Shown here: positions 31,864-43,999 of the stretch, piece after piece
How the letters are laid out: each line of letters begins with the position of its first letter
How positions within the stretch are numbered: the stretch's first letter is position 1
Source: Rhynchopus euleeides
Lineage: Eukaryota > Euglenozoa > Diplonemea > Diplonemida > Diplonemidae
Length of the DNA stretch: 64,000 nt
NCBI GenBank assembly: GCA_963210315.1
Contig: OY723267.1
Location: forward strand, 2,159,646-2,223,645
Direction: 5' to 3'
Made by a program: the position numbers and the translations under genes
The notes under the pieces: generated by a model
Seen by the model: only the letters and a program-made list of their open reading frames with translations
What the model was told of the DNA's origin: nothing
Databases searched by the model: none

Positions 31864-32814
31864 ATGAACCCCACAAGCGTGTCGCTGCGGCGCAAGCTCG
31901 TCGTGCTGGAGGGGAGTGACATCGTGCAAGAGGAGTGCCCTGAGCTGGAGGCAGGCCTTGTCGATGCGGCGCAATCCGTGCCAATCTGCTGCGACAAGGT
32001 CACCCCGCTTGCCTTCTGCGTCGACGACCTCGCCCTGGCGGAGCTGCTGGAGGTTGCGCTGGGCGTCACGATCGACCGCCTCAGGTGCCACCTGGACTCG
32101 CAGGACGTGCCCCCGGGGCACACACCCAACGACACCCTCGTCGTCTCCGCCTCCACCGCCGGCGGCAGAGACCTCATCGTGCACCTCCGGGGCACGCTGC
32201 ACCTGCTCCCCGCGACAGAGCTGACGCGGCGCACGATGCACAACGCCTTCACCGCCTCCACCGCCTCAGCGCGTGACACGGGCTGCAGACAGCCTATCGT
32301 GGTCGCCCTCACCATCGCCAAGGCATGCGCAGGCTCTGCCCTGCAGGGCGCACGGGCTGCGTCCGACGCCCACCCCTACCTCCGAGAGATCTCCTTCGGC
32401 GTGCCTGTTGAGCCGTGGGACTCCGTGCGGTTCGTCTACCTGTCTCTGCAGGACTACCTGGCGCACACAGGGGGTGCCGCCCCCTCAGAGCCGTCGTCCC
32501 TCCCGGCCTGGTGCTGGTTCCTCTCTCACTATGAGAAGGTGGTGTGCCCTGCAGACATCCCTGATGCCGTGCGGCGCTCCCCCCGCATCGCGAGGGTGTG
32601 GCGTCGGCTGGCGCAGCTGGGCCTGTCGGAGTCCGGTGGCGATGCGTTCTCAGCCCTGTGGGGGCAGGCGGTGGCGGCCACTGCGGTGAACGTGCAGGGG
32701 ATGCATATGGAGGCGGACAGGCGGCGTGCAGATCAGGCGGAGGAGGCGCTGAAGCAGCGGCAGGCGATGTTCCGGAAGCAGCTGCGCTCGCTGGAGGAGA
32801 TGGCGGCGAAGTGA
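31864..32814 (+). CDS. Hypothetical protein, possibly a degenerate PD-(D/E)XK transposase-family (Rpn-like) nuclease
   Basis: Single exon, 316 residues. The ATG at 31864 (MNPTSVSLRRKLVVL) is the first after the acceptor. No family is certain. The order of segments resembles the PD-(D/E)XK nuclease family transposases (PDDEXK_2/Rpn). There is an early helix with a LAELLEVALGVTI-like stretch, and a beta pair around residues 90-105 (LVVSASTAGGRDLIVHLRG) where that family has its LDV...IEMQ active site. Then come RRTMHNAFTAS, a hydrophobic strand PIVVALTIA, VRFVYLSLQDYL, and AWCWFLSHYEKVV with IPDAVRRSPRI helices. The tail is a charged coiled coil. The expected catalytic Asp and Glu are not at the matching positions, so if the relation is real the protein is enzymatically dead. 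It could equally be an unrelated alpha/beta protein. Confidence 0.65.
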   Translation: MNPTSVSLRRKLVVLEGSDIVQEECPELEAGLVDAAQSVPICCDKVTPLAFCVDDLALAELLEVALGVTIDRLRCHLDSQDVPPGHTPNDTLVVSASTAGGRDLIVHLRGTLHLLPATELTRRTMHNAFTASTASARDTGCRQPIVVALTIAKACAGSALQGARAASDAHPYLREISFGVPVEPWDSVRFVYLSLQDYLAHTGGAAPSEPSSLPAWCWFLSHYEKVVCPADIPDAVRRSPRIARVWRRLAQLGLSESGGDAFSALWGQAVAATAVNVQGMHMEADRRRADQAEEALKQRQAMFRKQLRSLEEMAAK

Positions 32815-33086
32815 GGCTGGGGGTGGTGGTGGGCAAAAAAAAATAAGTGGTGCCCTCAAAGAGTCTCATCGCGTAGATCTGCAAACCCGCTGGGGTGTGT
32901 GTGTGGGGGGGGGGGGGGGGTCTGAGGAATGATGCCACTCGTGATCTTTCCGTTGCGTGCGGCCCACCTCCCACCTCTTTCGTGCCTTGCTCAGGGTATT
33001 CTCAAAGCGGTGCCGGTGCTGGCGGTGTCGGGTTGGGGGTGCTGTGTGGCGCCCCCTATTGAACCAACCATGAGGCAGTCTGATGT

Positions 33087-34229
33087 TTAAACCCTGTGCC
33101 TGGAATTTTGTCCAAAAAAATATCACGTTTTCGCACAAGGCAAAAAATGGTCAAAAAACCCGAAAATCGGGTTTGTAGGGTGTAGGTCCCCTGTCTGAAA
33201 ATGCAAAATATGGCCCCGCAGGTGCCCCCAGAGTGATTTAAAATTGGAAAATCGACATTTTCCACCTACGGGAAATCCCCCAAAATAGGGGGTCCCCAGC
33301 CACGATCCCCAAAAAAATGTCCCGCGCGCCTCTAAGGCACTCTGGATTTTTATTATGTCATCCAGATGTCACATCTGGGTCCAGGAACACCGGTTTTTGG
33401 CCTCAGGAAGTCGAAAAATATGTGTGGAAATTTTTATTCCTGACCAGGATCACCTAAAAGGCCGATTTCCCCTGTTTACACATGGGGGATTTCATGCAAC
33501 GCCCGCTCGTGTGCTGAGTGTGCTATCCGCGACGTGGACGCGGTGGCCCTCTTCCTCCCAGAAGCCACCGATCTTCCTCATCCAACTTCACCTCCGGATG
33601 TACGCGGCACGTGCTTGGGTTGTCCTGTCGCAGTGCAGCAGAAGTTCCTGTGCACTGCTGCCCAAGCCATTTCGGCTGCACGGAATATGCCACGCAGAGT
33701 AACCTGGTATCGCGTGACCAGCTCGTGAGGCTTGGTGCCCCGAATCGAATCGATAGGCTGCGAGGTGCATTGCCTCGGTCAGTTGTTCTTGCGTGTGCAT
33801 TTTTGTGCACAACAGTCCCTTGGGTATCTGCAGCGCAGGTGCCTGCACTGGACCAGGACTCCTGATTTACCTCTGGCACTTGTTGATCGGGACGGATGCG
33901 GCGACATGCCACGGTGCCCATGGATAGCCATGCCGGCACGAAAGTACGTTCACGACGGTTGATTACCATTGCTGCACTCTGTCAGAACCCGAAGGGTCTC
34001 AGCACACCTGAACGCCCACCAGGCCCCCCAGCAGGGGGTGAAACCAAAGGGTCCCCCCTGGGGTTTTTTGACCCAAAATTTTCGAATTCGACATGTCCCC
34101 GGGATTTCCACTATGTCGCAGATTTCGACCATTGGGTCAAGAAAACCTAAAAATCTAGGGGGGAGGTGCTGAAGGATTGCACTGAAAATTTTATCTAACT
34201 CGGTCAAAATTCCAGGCACAGGGTTTTAA
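33087..34229. mobile_element. Inverted-repeat element E7, TTAA-flanked (piggyBac-like, non-autonomous)
   Basis: TTAA at 33087-33090 and 34226-34229 bounds about 1.14 kb. The ends are inverted: ACCCTGTGCCTGGAATTTTG at 33090, its complement ending at about 34225. A TTAA duplication with CCCT-type ends is typical of the piggyBac superfamily. The interior has no transposase; the largest frames (33355-33702 and 33518-33865) are overlapping and unremarkable. It lies between two genes and does not interrupt coding sequence. Confidence 0.7.
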
Positions 34230-34853
34230 GCTTCTTTTGCGTGAGGCCCCGCGCCCTTCGCAGAGGGCAGGGCTGCCCGGAGGAAGGGCATAGAGCTGGG
34301 GATAAGATGTGGCTAACGGTGAAGAAGCGAATGGAAGGGCGACACCCCTCACCCCCACCCCCGCCCCTTTGTCACACACGCATATCACCCCCTCTTGCCG
34401 CAGGGGGGGTGTGGGCGTGGAAGGCATTCAGCGCCATTCTCCCCACCCCCACCTCGCACAGGAGGAGACGGCCCCCGGAGAATCCCCAAGACACACCAAC
34501 GCCCCTCCAACCACAGGCACACCCATACACACCACAGTATATCACACCCTCTCCGTGTTGCCTGAGATGCACAACTGAATTTTCCCGGTGCCCTGCTGCA
34601 GGTGCTGCGGGGTGTCTCCTTCTGTCGCATATACCCCACATACTCACCCCGCCCTAAAACCCCTCCCTTCCACCTCCTCCCTTCTGCTTCCTTCTGATCT
34701 GCAGTGAGTGGTGATCGGGGTGGTAAGCACCCCCTCCTCGCTCCTTCTGATTGATCTATCCCCACTCTTGCTTGCGGCACCGTCTGTTCCCCCTTGTGTC
34801 GCCCTTCTCTGTCTGTCTCTCTCCCTGTCTGCCCCACCAGGGCAAGGCATCTC
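34230..34853. other. Intergenic region and 5' leader
   Basis: Pyrimidine- and purine-rich patches; no gene seen. It ends in a CT-rich acceptor. Confidence 0.65.
34805..34840 (+). promoter_or_regulatory. Predicted acceptor AG before the EGF-like membrane protein gene
   Basis: A long CT-rich tract (TTCTCTGTCTGTCTCTCTCC) ends GCCCCACCAG at 34840, 13 bases before the ATG. It is the clearest acceptor in the window. Confidence 0.6.
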
Positions 34854-37800
34854 ATGCTTGTGTTGGTAGCGGCGTGTGTGTCGCTGGTGTCCGGAGGGTC
34901 GGGGCTTTATGGGCTTGTCATTTCCGAAGCAGCTGGCATCTGCCTGACCTTTAAGGAGGATTGGAAGTCGCTGGCGTTCACGAAATACGAAGAGGCCTTT
35001 GAGAATTGCGGCGGGAATGCCATGATCCACCCGATTCAGAAGAAAGCCTTCGTTGCGGAGCAGGACTGCGAAGCGGACTATGGGTACGCCCCAACCATGG
35101 TCGATTGCACCGGAGGGGATATTGTCAAGTGCCAGTGCTATGAGAAGGTGGCCTCAACCACCATCGAGTGCGGCTGCCTATGCAAGAACCAATGGTCCGG
35201 CATGGACTGCGACGTGTGCCCCGGGGATTTCGGCGGGGCTGACTGCGAGACGTGCGCCCCAGGCAGGGTGGGCTATCCGCTCTGCCAGGCGTGTACCTCT
35301 GCGGCCCATTGCAACGGGCGGGGGGTTGCGACGGCGAATGCGGCACAGACAGGGTGTGAGTGTGCCTGCGGGAACAACTGGTTGGGGGACCGGTGTCAGA
35401 CCTGCCCCTCGGGGTATGACGCGGCATGCCTGGGCTGCACAGCGGGATATGTCCCGGATGGCCCTTCGGCCTCGTGCAGGACACCGCCGTGCTGCAGGGA
35501 GTGCACCATTGCGCTCGACTGCAGCAACAATGCTGTGTTCGCTACGTCTGCCGTGCTGCCGTCGTCGGGGAAGCTGTCCTGCCAGTGCAGGTGCTCTGAG
35601 CGGTGGACAGGCGAGAAGTGCGATGTGTGCCCGTCACGCTTCCTGCAGGAGCTCGGCCACTGCATCAAGTGCGCAGATCACCATTACGGCGTGGACTGCG
35701 AGCTCTGCACTGACTCCTACTGCTACGACCGTGGCACGGCGAAGGTGGCAGACAACCAGTGCAAGTGCGAGTGCACCGTGGGCCGTTTCCGAGGCCTGCG
35801 CTGCGAGGAGTGTCCTGCTCTGTATGGCGGGCAGAAATGTGATGTGTGCAACCCGGATGTCATTCCAAAGCGCTTCAACTACCCAACGTGCGGTCCATGC
35901 GATGCGAACACCTGCAGCGGGCACGGCGAAGTGACGGGGGTGACCAGCTCTCGGTGCGTGTGCACATGCAAGAACATGTGGACCGATGATCACTGCAAGA
36001 CGTGCCCTGCAAAGTATGACGCATTGCAGGACTGCGGGCAGTGTGCCCCAGGGCGCATCAACTACCCTGTCTGCGAGGAATGCGACAACTACAAGCACTG
36101 CAACAGTAGGTCCCTCGTCCCGATACAGGCAAACGCCAACCGGAACCTGTGCGAGTGCAAGTGCATACATCAGTACGATGATGCCTTCTGCGGCACCTGC
36201 CCCGTCAACTTCTCAGGGGTGGCCTGCGACGAGTGTGCCCCAGGACACGTCGGCTACATCGAGGGTGATCCTCATAGCTGCATGGAGTGCACCAACGAGG
36301 TTCACTGCGCGGGGCATGCCGACATCGTCACCACAGACGTGAACAAGACGAGGTGTATGTGCAAATGCAGGAACGAATGGGACGGGGACCACTGCACAAC
36401 ATGCGAGGAGAAGTTTGACGTGGCAGCCGACTGCTCTAAGTGTGCCGTGGGGCGTGTCAGGCACCCGGTGTGCTCGCTGTGCACCAACCTGACGGACTGC
36501 AACAACCGCGCCAGCGCCGTGCTGACAGACGGGAACCAAACCCGCTGCATCTGCCAATGCATGAACCAGTGGACAGGCGACTCCTGCGCTGAGTGCCCCA
36601 TACAGTACGACGCTGCCGAGGGATGCGGCAAGTGTGCGGAACACTACTTCGACAACTCGACGGACCCCAATGTGCTGGACTGTGTTGCTGTGCGCCCAAA
36701 CAGCATGCGCCTTCAGGTGATGGGCTCTTTCAAATCCTTCAACAAATCCATCGAACCGCCGATACAGGTCCAGCTGCTCGATGACAACGACCGCATCATG
36801 CAGTCGAAGGTCAACTCGCAGTCGAAGCTGCGCTGCACATGCCAGCTCCTGGAGTGCGAGGAACTCACCGCCGAAACCATGGACCCCCTTTGGACGGAGC
36901 ACGCCTTCGGCACCAGCAGCGACCCTGGCACCCTGCTGTGCGCTGGGCCCGACTCCTGCCCTGAGGAGACGAGGTTCCACGACCCCGCCTGCAGGGTGGT
37001 CAGCAACAGCACATCGGACATCATGAAGAACGGCTGCGAGTGCGCCCTCACCCCGCAGCCCCACGAGGCCGAGCGGGAGGCCGCGGCACGGCTGTCCGCC
37101 ACCCTCGAGGGGAAGGGGCGACGCAACGAAATCATGCTCTTCGCCCCACGCCGCTACCGCGTCGTGGTCAGCCTGGAGCCCTTGCAGGTGCCTGCGGGGG
37201 ACGTGGTGGCGCTCCGCCCGCTTGTCCTCAACCTGCCGCAGCCCCAGTGCACCGACAAATCCCGCCTCGCCGTGATGCAGCCCTCCGACGAACCCTTCTG
37301 CATCAAATGCCCCCTCGGGCTGACATGCAACGGCACCATCAACACCTGGACAAAGCCTGGCTTCTGGCGCTCCTCACCCGAGATCCTGGTCGCCCGCGAG
37401 TGCCCCTTCCCCAACTGCGAGGGGACCTCCGTCAACGCCAGCAGCGTGAACGGCTGCGCCTCCGGCACAAGCGGCAGCTTCTGCGGATCCTGCCGCGAGA
37501 ACCAGCGCGTCACACCCTCTGGCTGCGTGACGTGCCCCTCCAAGTCCGTCAGCATCCTCATCGCCCTGGCCTTCCTTGCAGTGCTGGTGTGCGGCGTGCT
37601 GGGCCTGGTGCGCGCCAGTCTGCCCACAACCATCCGGCGCCCCGACCCCGTCCCCCAGTACATCAAAATTCTGCTCTCGGTCATCCAGGTGCTGGCTGTG
37701 CTCAACCATGTCGAGATCAAGTGGGACGACTACCTCGAGGGGCTGTTCGTCTTCTCCGCCACAGCAGGCGCTGCCGCAGGCGACCCCCGCTTCCTCGTGT

Positions 37801-40205
37801 GCCTCATGCCGCCCGAGGTGACTCTGAAGGACCGCGTGTGGGTGTGGGTCTTCTTCCCCATCTTCATGTGCTGCGAGGCCTATCTGGCGTCGCTGGTCTT
37901 TGCGGTGAAGCGGCGGCACCGCCTCGGCACGGTGGACAAGGCTGTGCGGCGTGTGAAGGAGGCCTGCTTCGGCAAACGGCCCCGCAGCGGGAAGGCAAAG
38001 CGGGGTATCTCTGGAGCTGCGCTCAGGGCAACGGAGATCATTGCGTCCTGCAGCATGTGCAAGTCGGAGTGGGCTGACCTGCACTGCCCTATGTGCCAGG
38101 CGGATCTCTGCCCGAGGTGCAGCATTGTGTGTGAGTCGCGCGGGCATGAGGTTGACGACGAGGTGTCGGTGGCCCACGAGGGGACTGCGATCGACCTGCC
38201 GAAGCGCCAGGTCTTCAGCACTGCGATCGTCATCCTGATGCACTTCAGCTTCACCATCCTCATCGACCAGCTGACGCAGCCCTTCATCTGCCGGGACTAC
38301 CTGCTGCCTGACGGCGCGACACAGGCGGTCACCATCAGCGACCCCCGCGTGGTTTGCGACTGGGGCTCCCTCCTCTTCTACATGTCGTTGACGTTCTTCT
38401 TCATCTATGGCGTCGGCATCCCGCTGGGCCTCGCGGCCCTGCTGACGTGGGAGAAGGTGTGTGGTCTGGCTGGGTGGGGGGTGGGTGTGTGTGTGTGTGT
38501 GTGTGGGAGTGGCGCCCGTGGGTTTGGCGAAGAGTGTTTTCTCTGATTTGCTTCCCACCACACCCACCGTGTCTTGTGTTGTGTCACCCCGTTCACCCGC
38601 AGGCCAACCTGTCGACGCAGCGCTGCGTGGCGTCGTACGGGTTCCTCTACGTCAACTACCGGAAGCCGTACTACTACTGGGAGTGTATCGTGCTGCTGCG
38701 GAAGTTCCTTATTGTTGTCGCCATCTCCCTCCCGCAGACGGTATGTGTTTTGCATTACCGTGCTGCCTTCTGTGGGTTGGCTGGGATGTGTGCCCGCCTC
38801 CCCTGCGCATTTGCCAACCACCACCACCACACAGGCGTACGCCAAGGTGTTCGCAGCGACCTGGGTCCTCTTCGTCGCCCTTGTCCTCAACCTGCTGTGC
38901 CAGGTATGGCGGCCTGGACTGCACCACCCTGTGCCTGTGCTGCACTTATGCCGCCACTCTTCTTGCCAGCTTCCTGAGACCACACAACACCACCACTCCC
39001 ACCACCCCAACCACCCACAGCCCTACCGCGCACGTGGCCAGCAGAAGCTCGACAGTCTCGGCATGTTCGGAGGGGCGTGCCTGCTGCTGGCGGCGCTGTG
39101 GATCTCGACACATGACGAGCTCGAGCTCGACGTGAACAGCGGGGTCCACAGTGCCATTATCGTTGTTGCCGCGTTCTTCAACACGGTGGCGATCGCCCTG
39201 ACAGGCATTGTGGTGTTTGTGCTGCTGATGCGGCGGTACATCTGCACGAAGGAGCGCAGGCCCGCTTCGCCCACCAAGAGCGACACGGAGGTCGAGCTGT
39301 TGGAGTTCGAGGCGGAGAGCGACGAGCCATGCGACCTCCCTGCGGACGAACCCAGCGAGATGACGGAGATGCTGGACGCCACCCAGACCGCCACACGCAC
39401 ACCCACCGAGGGGTCCGAGCCTGTCTTCCTCACGCCGCGCAGCACCGAGCCTACCGTGAAGCGCATCAGGGACCCCCTCGTGACCGCCTTCAACTCCCCC
39501 CGCCTGGGGGAGAGCAGCACGCGCTCGATGCAGCTGACCCACAACGACAAGCCCGACCAGGGCCTCGAGGGCTCCGACAGCGAGCCGGAGTCTGTCGCCG
39601 TCTCTGTGGGGCTCAGCAGCTCCGCCATCGCGCCGCCCCGCCCCCGCCAGAAGAAGGCGCCTGTCAACGTCTCGGCATTCGTCAGGAAGAAGACCGTGCC
39701 CACGCGCCTCAGCTCGCTGTCCTCCTTCGGGTCGATGACGGATCTGCCCACACCGTCGCTCCAACCCCTTGCCTCCACCAGCAACCTCCTCAGCGTCAAC
39801 ACCGACGGACCCCTGGGGCGCAGCCACGGCGCTGCACGCTCGCGCATCCCAATCGGTGGTGACGTGCCCAACCGCGACACCGTGTGCCCTGTGGACCCTG
39901 CCGACCTGGATGTGTCTGTGACACGCAGCTTGGAAGGCCCGCGCACGCGGCAGGCGCCTGCCCTCACGTCGCTGCTGGCGAGCGAGCCGCGTGGTGTGCG
40001 CAGCGCGGTGCCTTATGCGCCGCGCGAGCCGTCGCTCGCCTCGTCGCTGCTGGCGTCGCCTGTGGGGCGCACACCCTTGCTGGGGCAGTCCATCCTCGGG
40101 GTGCGGTTGGCACAGACATCGCCCAACGGCAGTAGCGTGGCAAACAGCGCCAGCACCGGCAGCCCCAACCAGGTGCCGTCGCCTGTGTCGCACGTCCTCC
40201 TCTAG
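34854..40205 (+). CDS. EGF-like repeat, multi-pass membrane protein with B-box-like zinc motif
   Basis: Four exons: 34854-38456, 38603-38740, 38835-38903 and 39021-40205; 1664 residues. Donors are GTGTGT, GTATGT and GTATGG; all introns are phase 0 and lie within the membrane region. A signal peptide (MLVLVAACVSLVSGG) is followed by about twelve EGF/laminin-like Cys modules (residues about 80-640), such as CECKCIHQYDDAFCGTC. A further extracellular part follows, then a membrane helix near residue 900 (SILIALAFLAVLVCGVLGL). In all about nine hydrophobic helices are seen. Between two of them is CSMCKSEWADLHCPMC then LCPRC...H, a B-box-like zinc site. YYYWECIVLLRKFLIVV and the LNLLCQPYRA segment match a family of protist surface proteins I recall with EGF-like ectodomains and unknown function. 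The tail (about 320 residues) is Ser/Pro-rich. A sensor or adhesion role is inference. Confidence 0.85.
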
Positions 40206-43200
40206 AAGTGGATGGGTGGACGGGTTGGGTGTGTACGCTACAGTCGCACTGGAGGTCTTGGCGATCTCCATGCCATTAGAGGGTGTGTGTGTAATCCGCC
40301 TTCCGGTGACATTGTGGACGGCATCCACTCACATGTCTGGGCGTCTCGCCTGTCAAAAGCTTTCTTGCTTGTTTGCTTGCTTGAGCTCTCTCTCTGGGTT
40401 GGCAAGGTGTGCTGCGGCAATGCTGTGGCGTGTCTTGGCACAGAGTGAATCACTTCTGGTCCCCGCTAGCTCCCCCCCCCCCCCTCGGTCAGAACCAGTA
40501 TTTTTACTTTGAACCAGAAAATACCGTGGCAGAACGTTCGGCACCCTGCTCACACGCCACTGCGCAGGCACCGTTCGTACGAACAATGAACACAAAAGTC
40601 CGAACCCTTTTCGAGGAAGATAAGGGACAGGGTGGGGTGGGGTGGGGGCTGGGGGGGGGGGTATGCGAAAATCAAAACCTGAAAACGAAAGAAGGGTGAA
40701 CCCCACTGCCACCCGCAAACCAACCCACCTGCACGTAGCCGTACTGATGGAACGAAAACAAGAATCCGCCTCAAAAGTGCAAAGACAATGGGTGTGTGTG
40801 GAGTGTTTAGCCTTTGGGTGCCACCACTGTAGGTCGGTCGCGCCCTGGTGTGTGTGTGTGTCTGTGTGTGTTCCCCCAGCAAGCAGAGTGGCGTACCGGC
40901 TATGGGTCTGAAGGGGGCGGGTTTTGCTGGCCTGTCCCCCTACCAAGTTTCACCGACGCGTTCCTAAAGAAGCATCGATCAGGCTCAGCTTTTTGTGTCG
41001 AAATCAAAAAAAAAGAGAAAATAAAAGCTTCACGTGTGGCGTGGAAGGCAGCATCAGGGCTTGCTCGGTGCGACCTGCACTAAACAAACAGCGAAGCTTG
41101 CAGCCCCCCAGGGGCTGTGGCTGGACGACTTCCGCAAGAATTCAAGCAAATATCTTACCGTGTGTGTGTGTGGGGTGTGCGACCCACACTTTGAGGGAAT
41201 AAGGTACTGCCGCTCGGCGAGGACACCTTCGAACTTCACTCCGAACTGGGCACCCCTGAGAGGGGCTGCTGAAGCTTTGCACAACGGGGGTGCCAACTCC
41301 CCAAAGCACAGGCCCGGTGACAGTGATACTTTATTGTTAGCTTATCTGTGCTGTGGCCCCATTACCCGCCCCAACGCAGCACCACACACAACACACCCGG
41401 TTTCTGTTATCTCCCTCTCTTCCCCCCACCCCCCTCCCTCTCTCGTATACTTAAAAGTGCAGATGCCTCGAGAATGAAGATGAAACCCTGCCCCCTTGTC
41501 CCACCCTTCGCTGATATGTGATGGGCAACGGCCACGTCCCCCTGCCCCCCCTTTAATACGTTTGGTTGTGGGGGTTCATCAACTGAAGTAACTCGCACCA
41601 GGTGTGCAGCGCGGTGGTTTGCCGTTTGCCTTTTGATATATTTTTTTTGCCCAGCCCCGTCGCGTTCTTCCCACACCCACACCCACACCCATAAAGCCTC
41701 TCACTCAGATTAACATACAGTGTAGCCAGGCAAATGGGGTCATCGCTGCGGGTCCGAAAATGGTGCGTTTTTGGTGCGTTTCATCTTTGGGGGAAACGGG
41801 GCCTTCGCTACGGCACCGAAAGTGCAACGTTTTTTCCGTTTCTTCGTGGGCCGGGGGAGGGGGTGGGGGTATGGGGGAGCTTCGCTCACGGTGCCGAAAT
41901 CGGTGCGTTCTTGGCGCCTTTTCTCCCCTATGTTGTTATGTAGGGGAAAAACCCGCCAAATTTTTGCCGAACAGTTCCCGGCATGCGAAGCCCCCCCTCC
42001 ATTCGACCCCGACCTCCCCCCCCCTCCACTTCTCTGTGAATTGCACCATGTGTGCTGCTAGTTCCCTCCGCCCATCGCCGCCCCACCCACCCACCCCCTC
42101 CGCAAGGCAACATGCCCAGGGCTTATGCACAAGGCACGTTTGGCTGGAAGCCTGCTTCCATTTTTTGCCCTTTGAGTATTCACTGCTGATCGACGAGAGA
42201 CACACATTCAGAAGTGTTGCGTGCCAAGTGGGATCAGTCCGCTGCATCGGAGGCTGTTGTTGCATTGGTGGTGCGAATGGGGGGTGGGGGGTGGGGGGTG
42301 GGGCACGCCGCCGTGTCGAGGCGGTTTTCGTTGAAGTGTCAAAAAAATACCCCCCCCCCCCTCCCCCTCTCGGTGCGCCGCACCCCCCCCCCCCTCCTCC
42401 CCCCCCCCCCTACCCCCTGCGGCGGTTCAACTCAAATATACATACTCCCGTTTCCCGTCTCTGTCACCCACACATTGTTGGTGCGTCGCAAACCCGGCAC
42501 AGCCCCCCCCATCTGTGCAGCCCGTTCATATTTCAGGCGGGGTTCTTTCTTCCCGTGCCAAAGTCCAAAGGCTCCAACGATTGCAAACGTCCCCTCCTCT
42601 GCTCCTCTGACCGAACTGCCCAAATCGGGACCCGCGAGCGGGCTGGTGTCACATCAGACCCCAGCAACCGCCAAGCTTAGTGGTGCCCCTGCAAATCGTG
42701 TTTATGTGAATAGCAAAATCGTATAGCCGGGCCCTTCCTGGGACTAGCAAAAGGGAGCAACTTGCCTTCCCCAACCCGATCCCCCCCCCCCCCCCCGCCC
42801 CTTCGCGCCCCTCCTATGTAGTGTGTGTGGGGGTGGGGCGGAGGTGGAGGAGCTACGTTCCAATGTGCACCATTCACACCATCATGACAAACCGGCTCCC
42901 GAACACCCATTCCAATCTTGTGTGTCTTAGGTTATTGTGTGGGTCTCGTATTTTCATTTGCAATGCCGTGCGCGCAACCGTTGTCCGGTGATGGCCAAGC
43001 GTTGCTGGGGGTGGGGGGGAGGACGATGTTGAAAACCGTTTCAAATGGCGTGGGTTGTTTGGGGGGGGTTTTTTTCTCGAAGTTGGCAACGAGGGTGGGG
43101 GAGAGCTTCGAGACACGAAGTCTGGCACAGAATCAGGCGTGCCACAATGCAGGCTGGGATCAACGTCGCTGCACTGTGAGAGTGTCGATTCTTCCCCCGA

Positions 43201-43365
43201 CGCCCAGTTCACTCACCTTGGTTTGTGCGACGGTATCTGCATGTCATGCGGGCCAACTCGTCTGTGGTATTGATTGTTTTGAGAGTTCGCAAAAAGTTGG
43301 TTGACAACTTGTTTTGCTACAACGTCGCTCCTCGTTCCAGTGTCAGAAACATAATGATGGGCTGC
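40206..43365. other. Gene-free region with dispersed short repeats
   Basis: No gene supported; the 306-codon frame at 41760-42680 is low-complexity (poly-Pro, poly-Gly) with no domain. C runs occur near 40467, 42351, 42387, 42403 and 42781. A repeat with CGACCTGCACTAAACAAA lies at 41055-41090. Three spaced copies of a motif like TTCGCTACGGCACCGAAA lie at 41733-41922. Confidence 0.6.
41733..41922. repeat. Three spaced copies of a CGGTGCCGAAA...GTGCG motif
   Basis: Copies start near 41736 (CATCGCTGCGGGTCCGAAAA), 41802 (CTTCGCTACGGCACCGAAAG) and 41879 (CTTCGCTCACGGTGCCGAAA). Each is followed by a GTGCG or GTGCAACG and T-rich stretch. A fourth copy is at 47429 (CATCGCTCCGGGTGCCGAAA). Confidence 0.65.
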
Positions 43366-43465
43366 GGGGGCCCTCGCTACCAGATGTGACTGAGTGACAA
43401 AAAGTGAGCAATAGCCCCACTTCCCCTCACTGACTGACGAGCTGTGACTGGTAGCGAGTTCCCCC
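43366..43465. repeat. Foldback repeat F, copy A
   Basis: About 100 bases that fold on themselves. The left end GGGGGCCCTCGCTACCAG pairs with CTGGTAGCGAGTTCCCCC at the right, and inner segments (TGAGTGAC, GTCAGTCAGTGAGG in complement) also pair. Copies B and C are at 47195 and 57036. Confidence 0.85.
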
Positions 43466-43999
43466 AGCGCTTTGGGCAAGCAAAGCAACCCTCCCCTTGT
43501 CAATCACGCTGCGGAGCTGCCTTCTTGTTTTGCCCGGATTACTTTTGGCGCACACACAACAGCCCTACCCTTTTCTTTTCGGATGCAGAAACACCAAAGC
43601 CATGTTTCACCTCCCGCCCCGATGAAGGTGTGGGGCACTGCCCCCCCATCTTGCTGCCGTGAGGAGATGGCGTTTCGATCGAACCCTCCCCTATCACCCC
43701 CCCCGCCCAGCCTCGCGATTTATTTGCTGACAGCTACAAAAAGAAATCCGCCTACCAAGGCTCAACACACACCCCTTCTAGAAGGGAACACCCCCACCCA
43801 CACCAACCCTCCCGCCAATTCACTACACCCAACCCACCCTCGCCTAATTGCATAAGCTGCTGCTCACGCGCACCCCCCTCCTGCGGCCCTGTTTGGGAGG
43901 GGGGGGGGTGACAGGGTTGTCCCAGCAGGCAGCCGATCCCTGGGACGCACACACACAGAGTAGCTGTATCTATTTGCCGCGCCTCCCTGCAACTATTTA

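Noticed and set aside
38946..40328. 460-codon minus-strand frame
   Set aside because: Crosses exon and intron sequence of the EGF-like membrane gene on the other strand; no domain.
41760..42680. 306-codon frame
   Set aside because: Runs through poly(C) and poly(G) tracts giving poly-Pro and poly-Gly; no domain.
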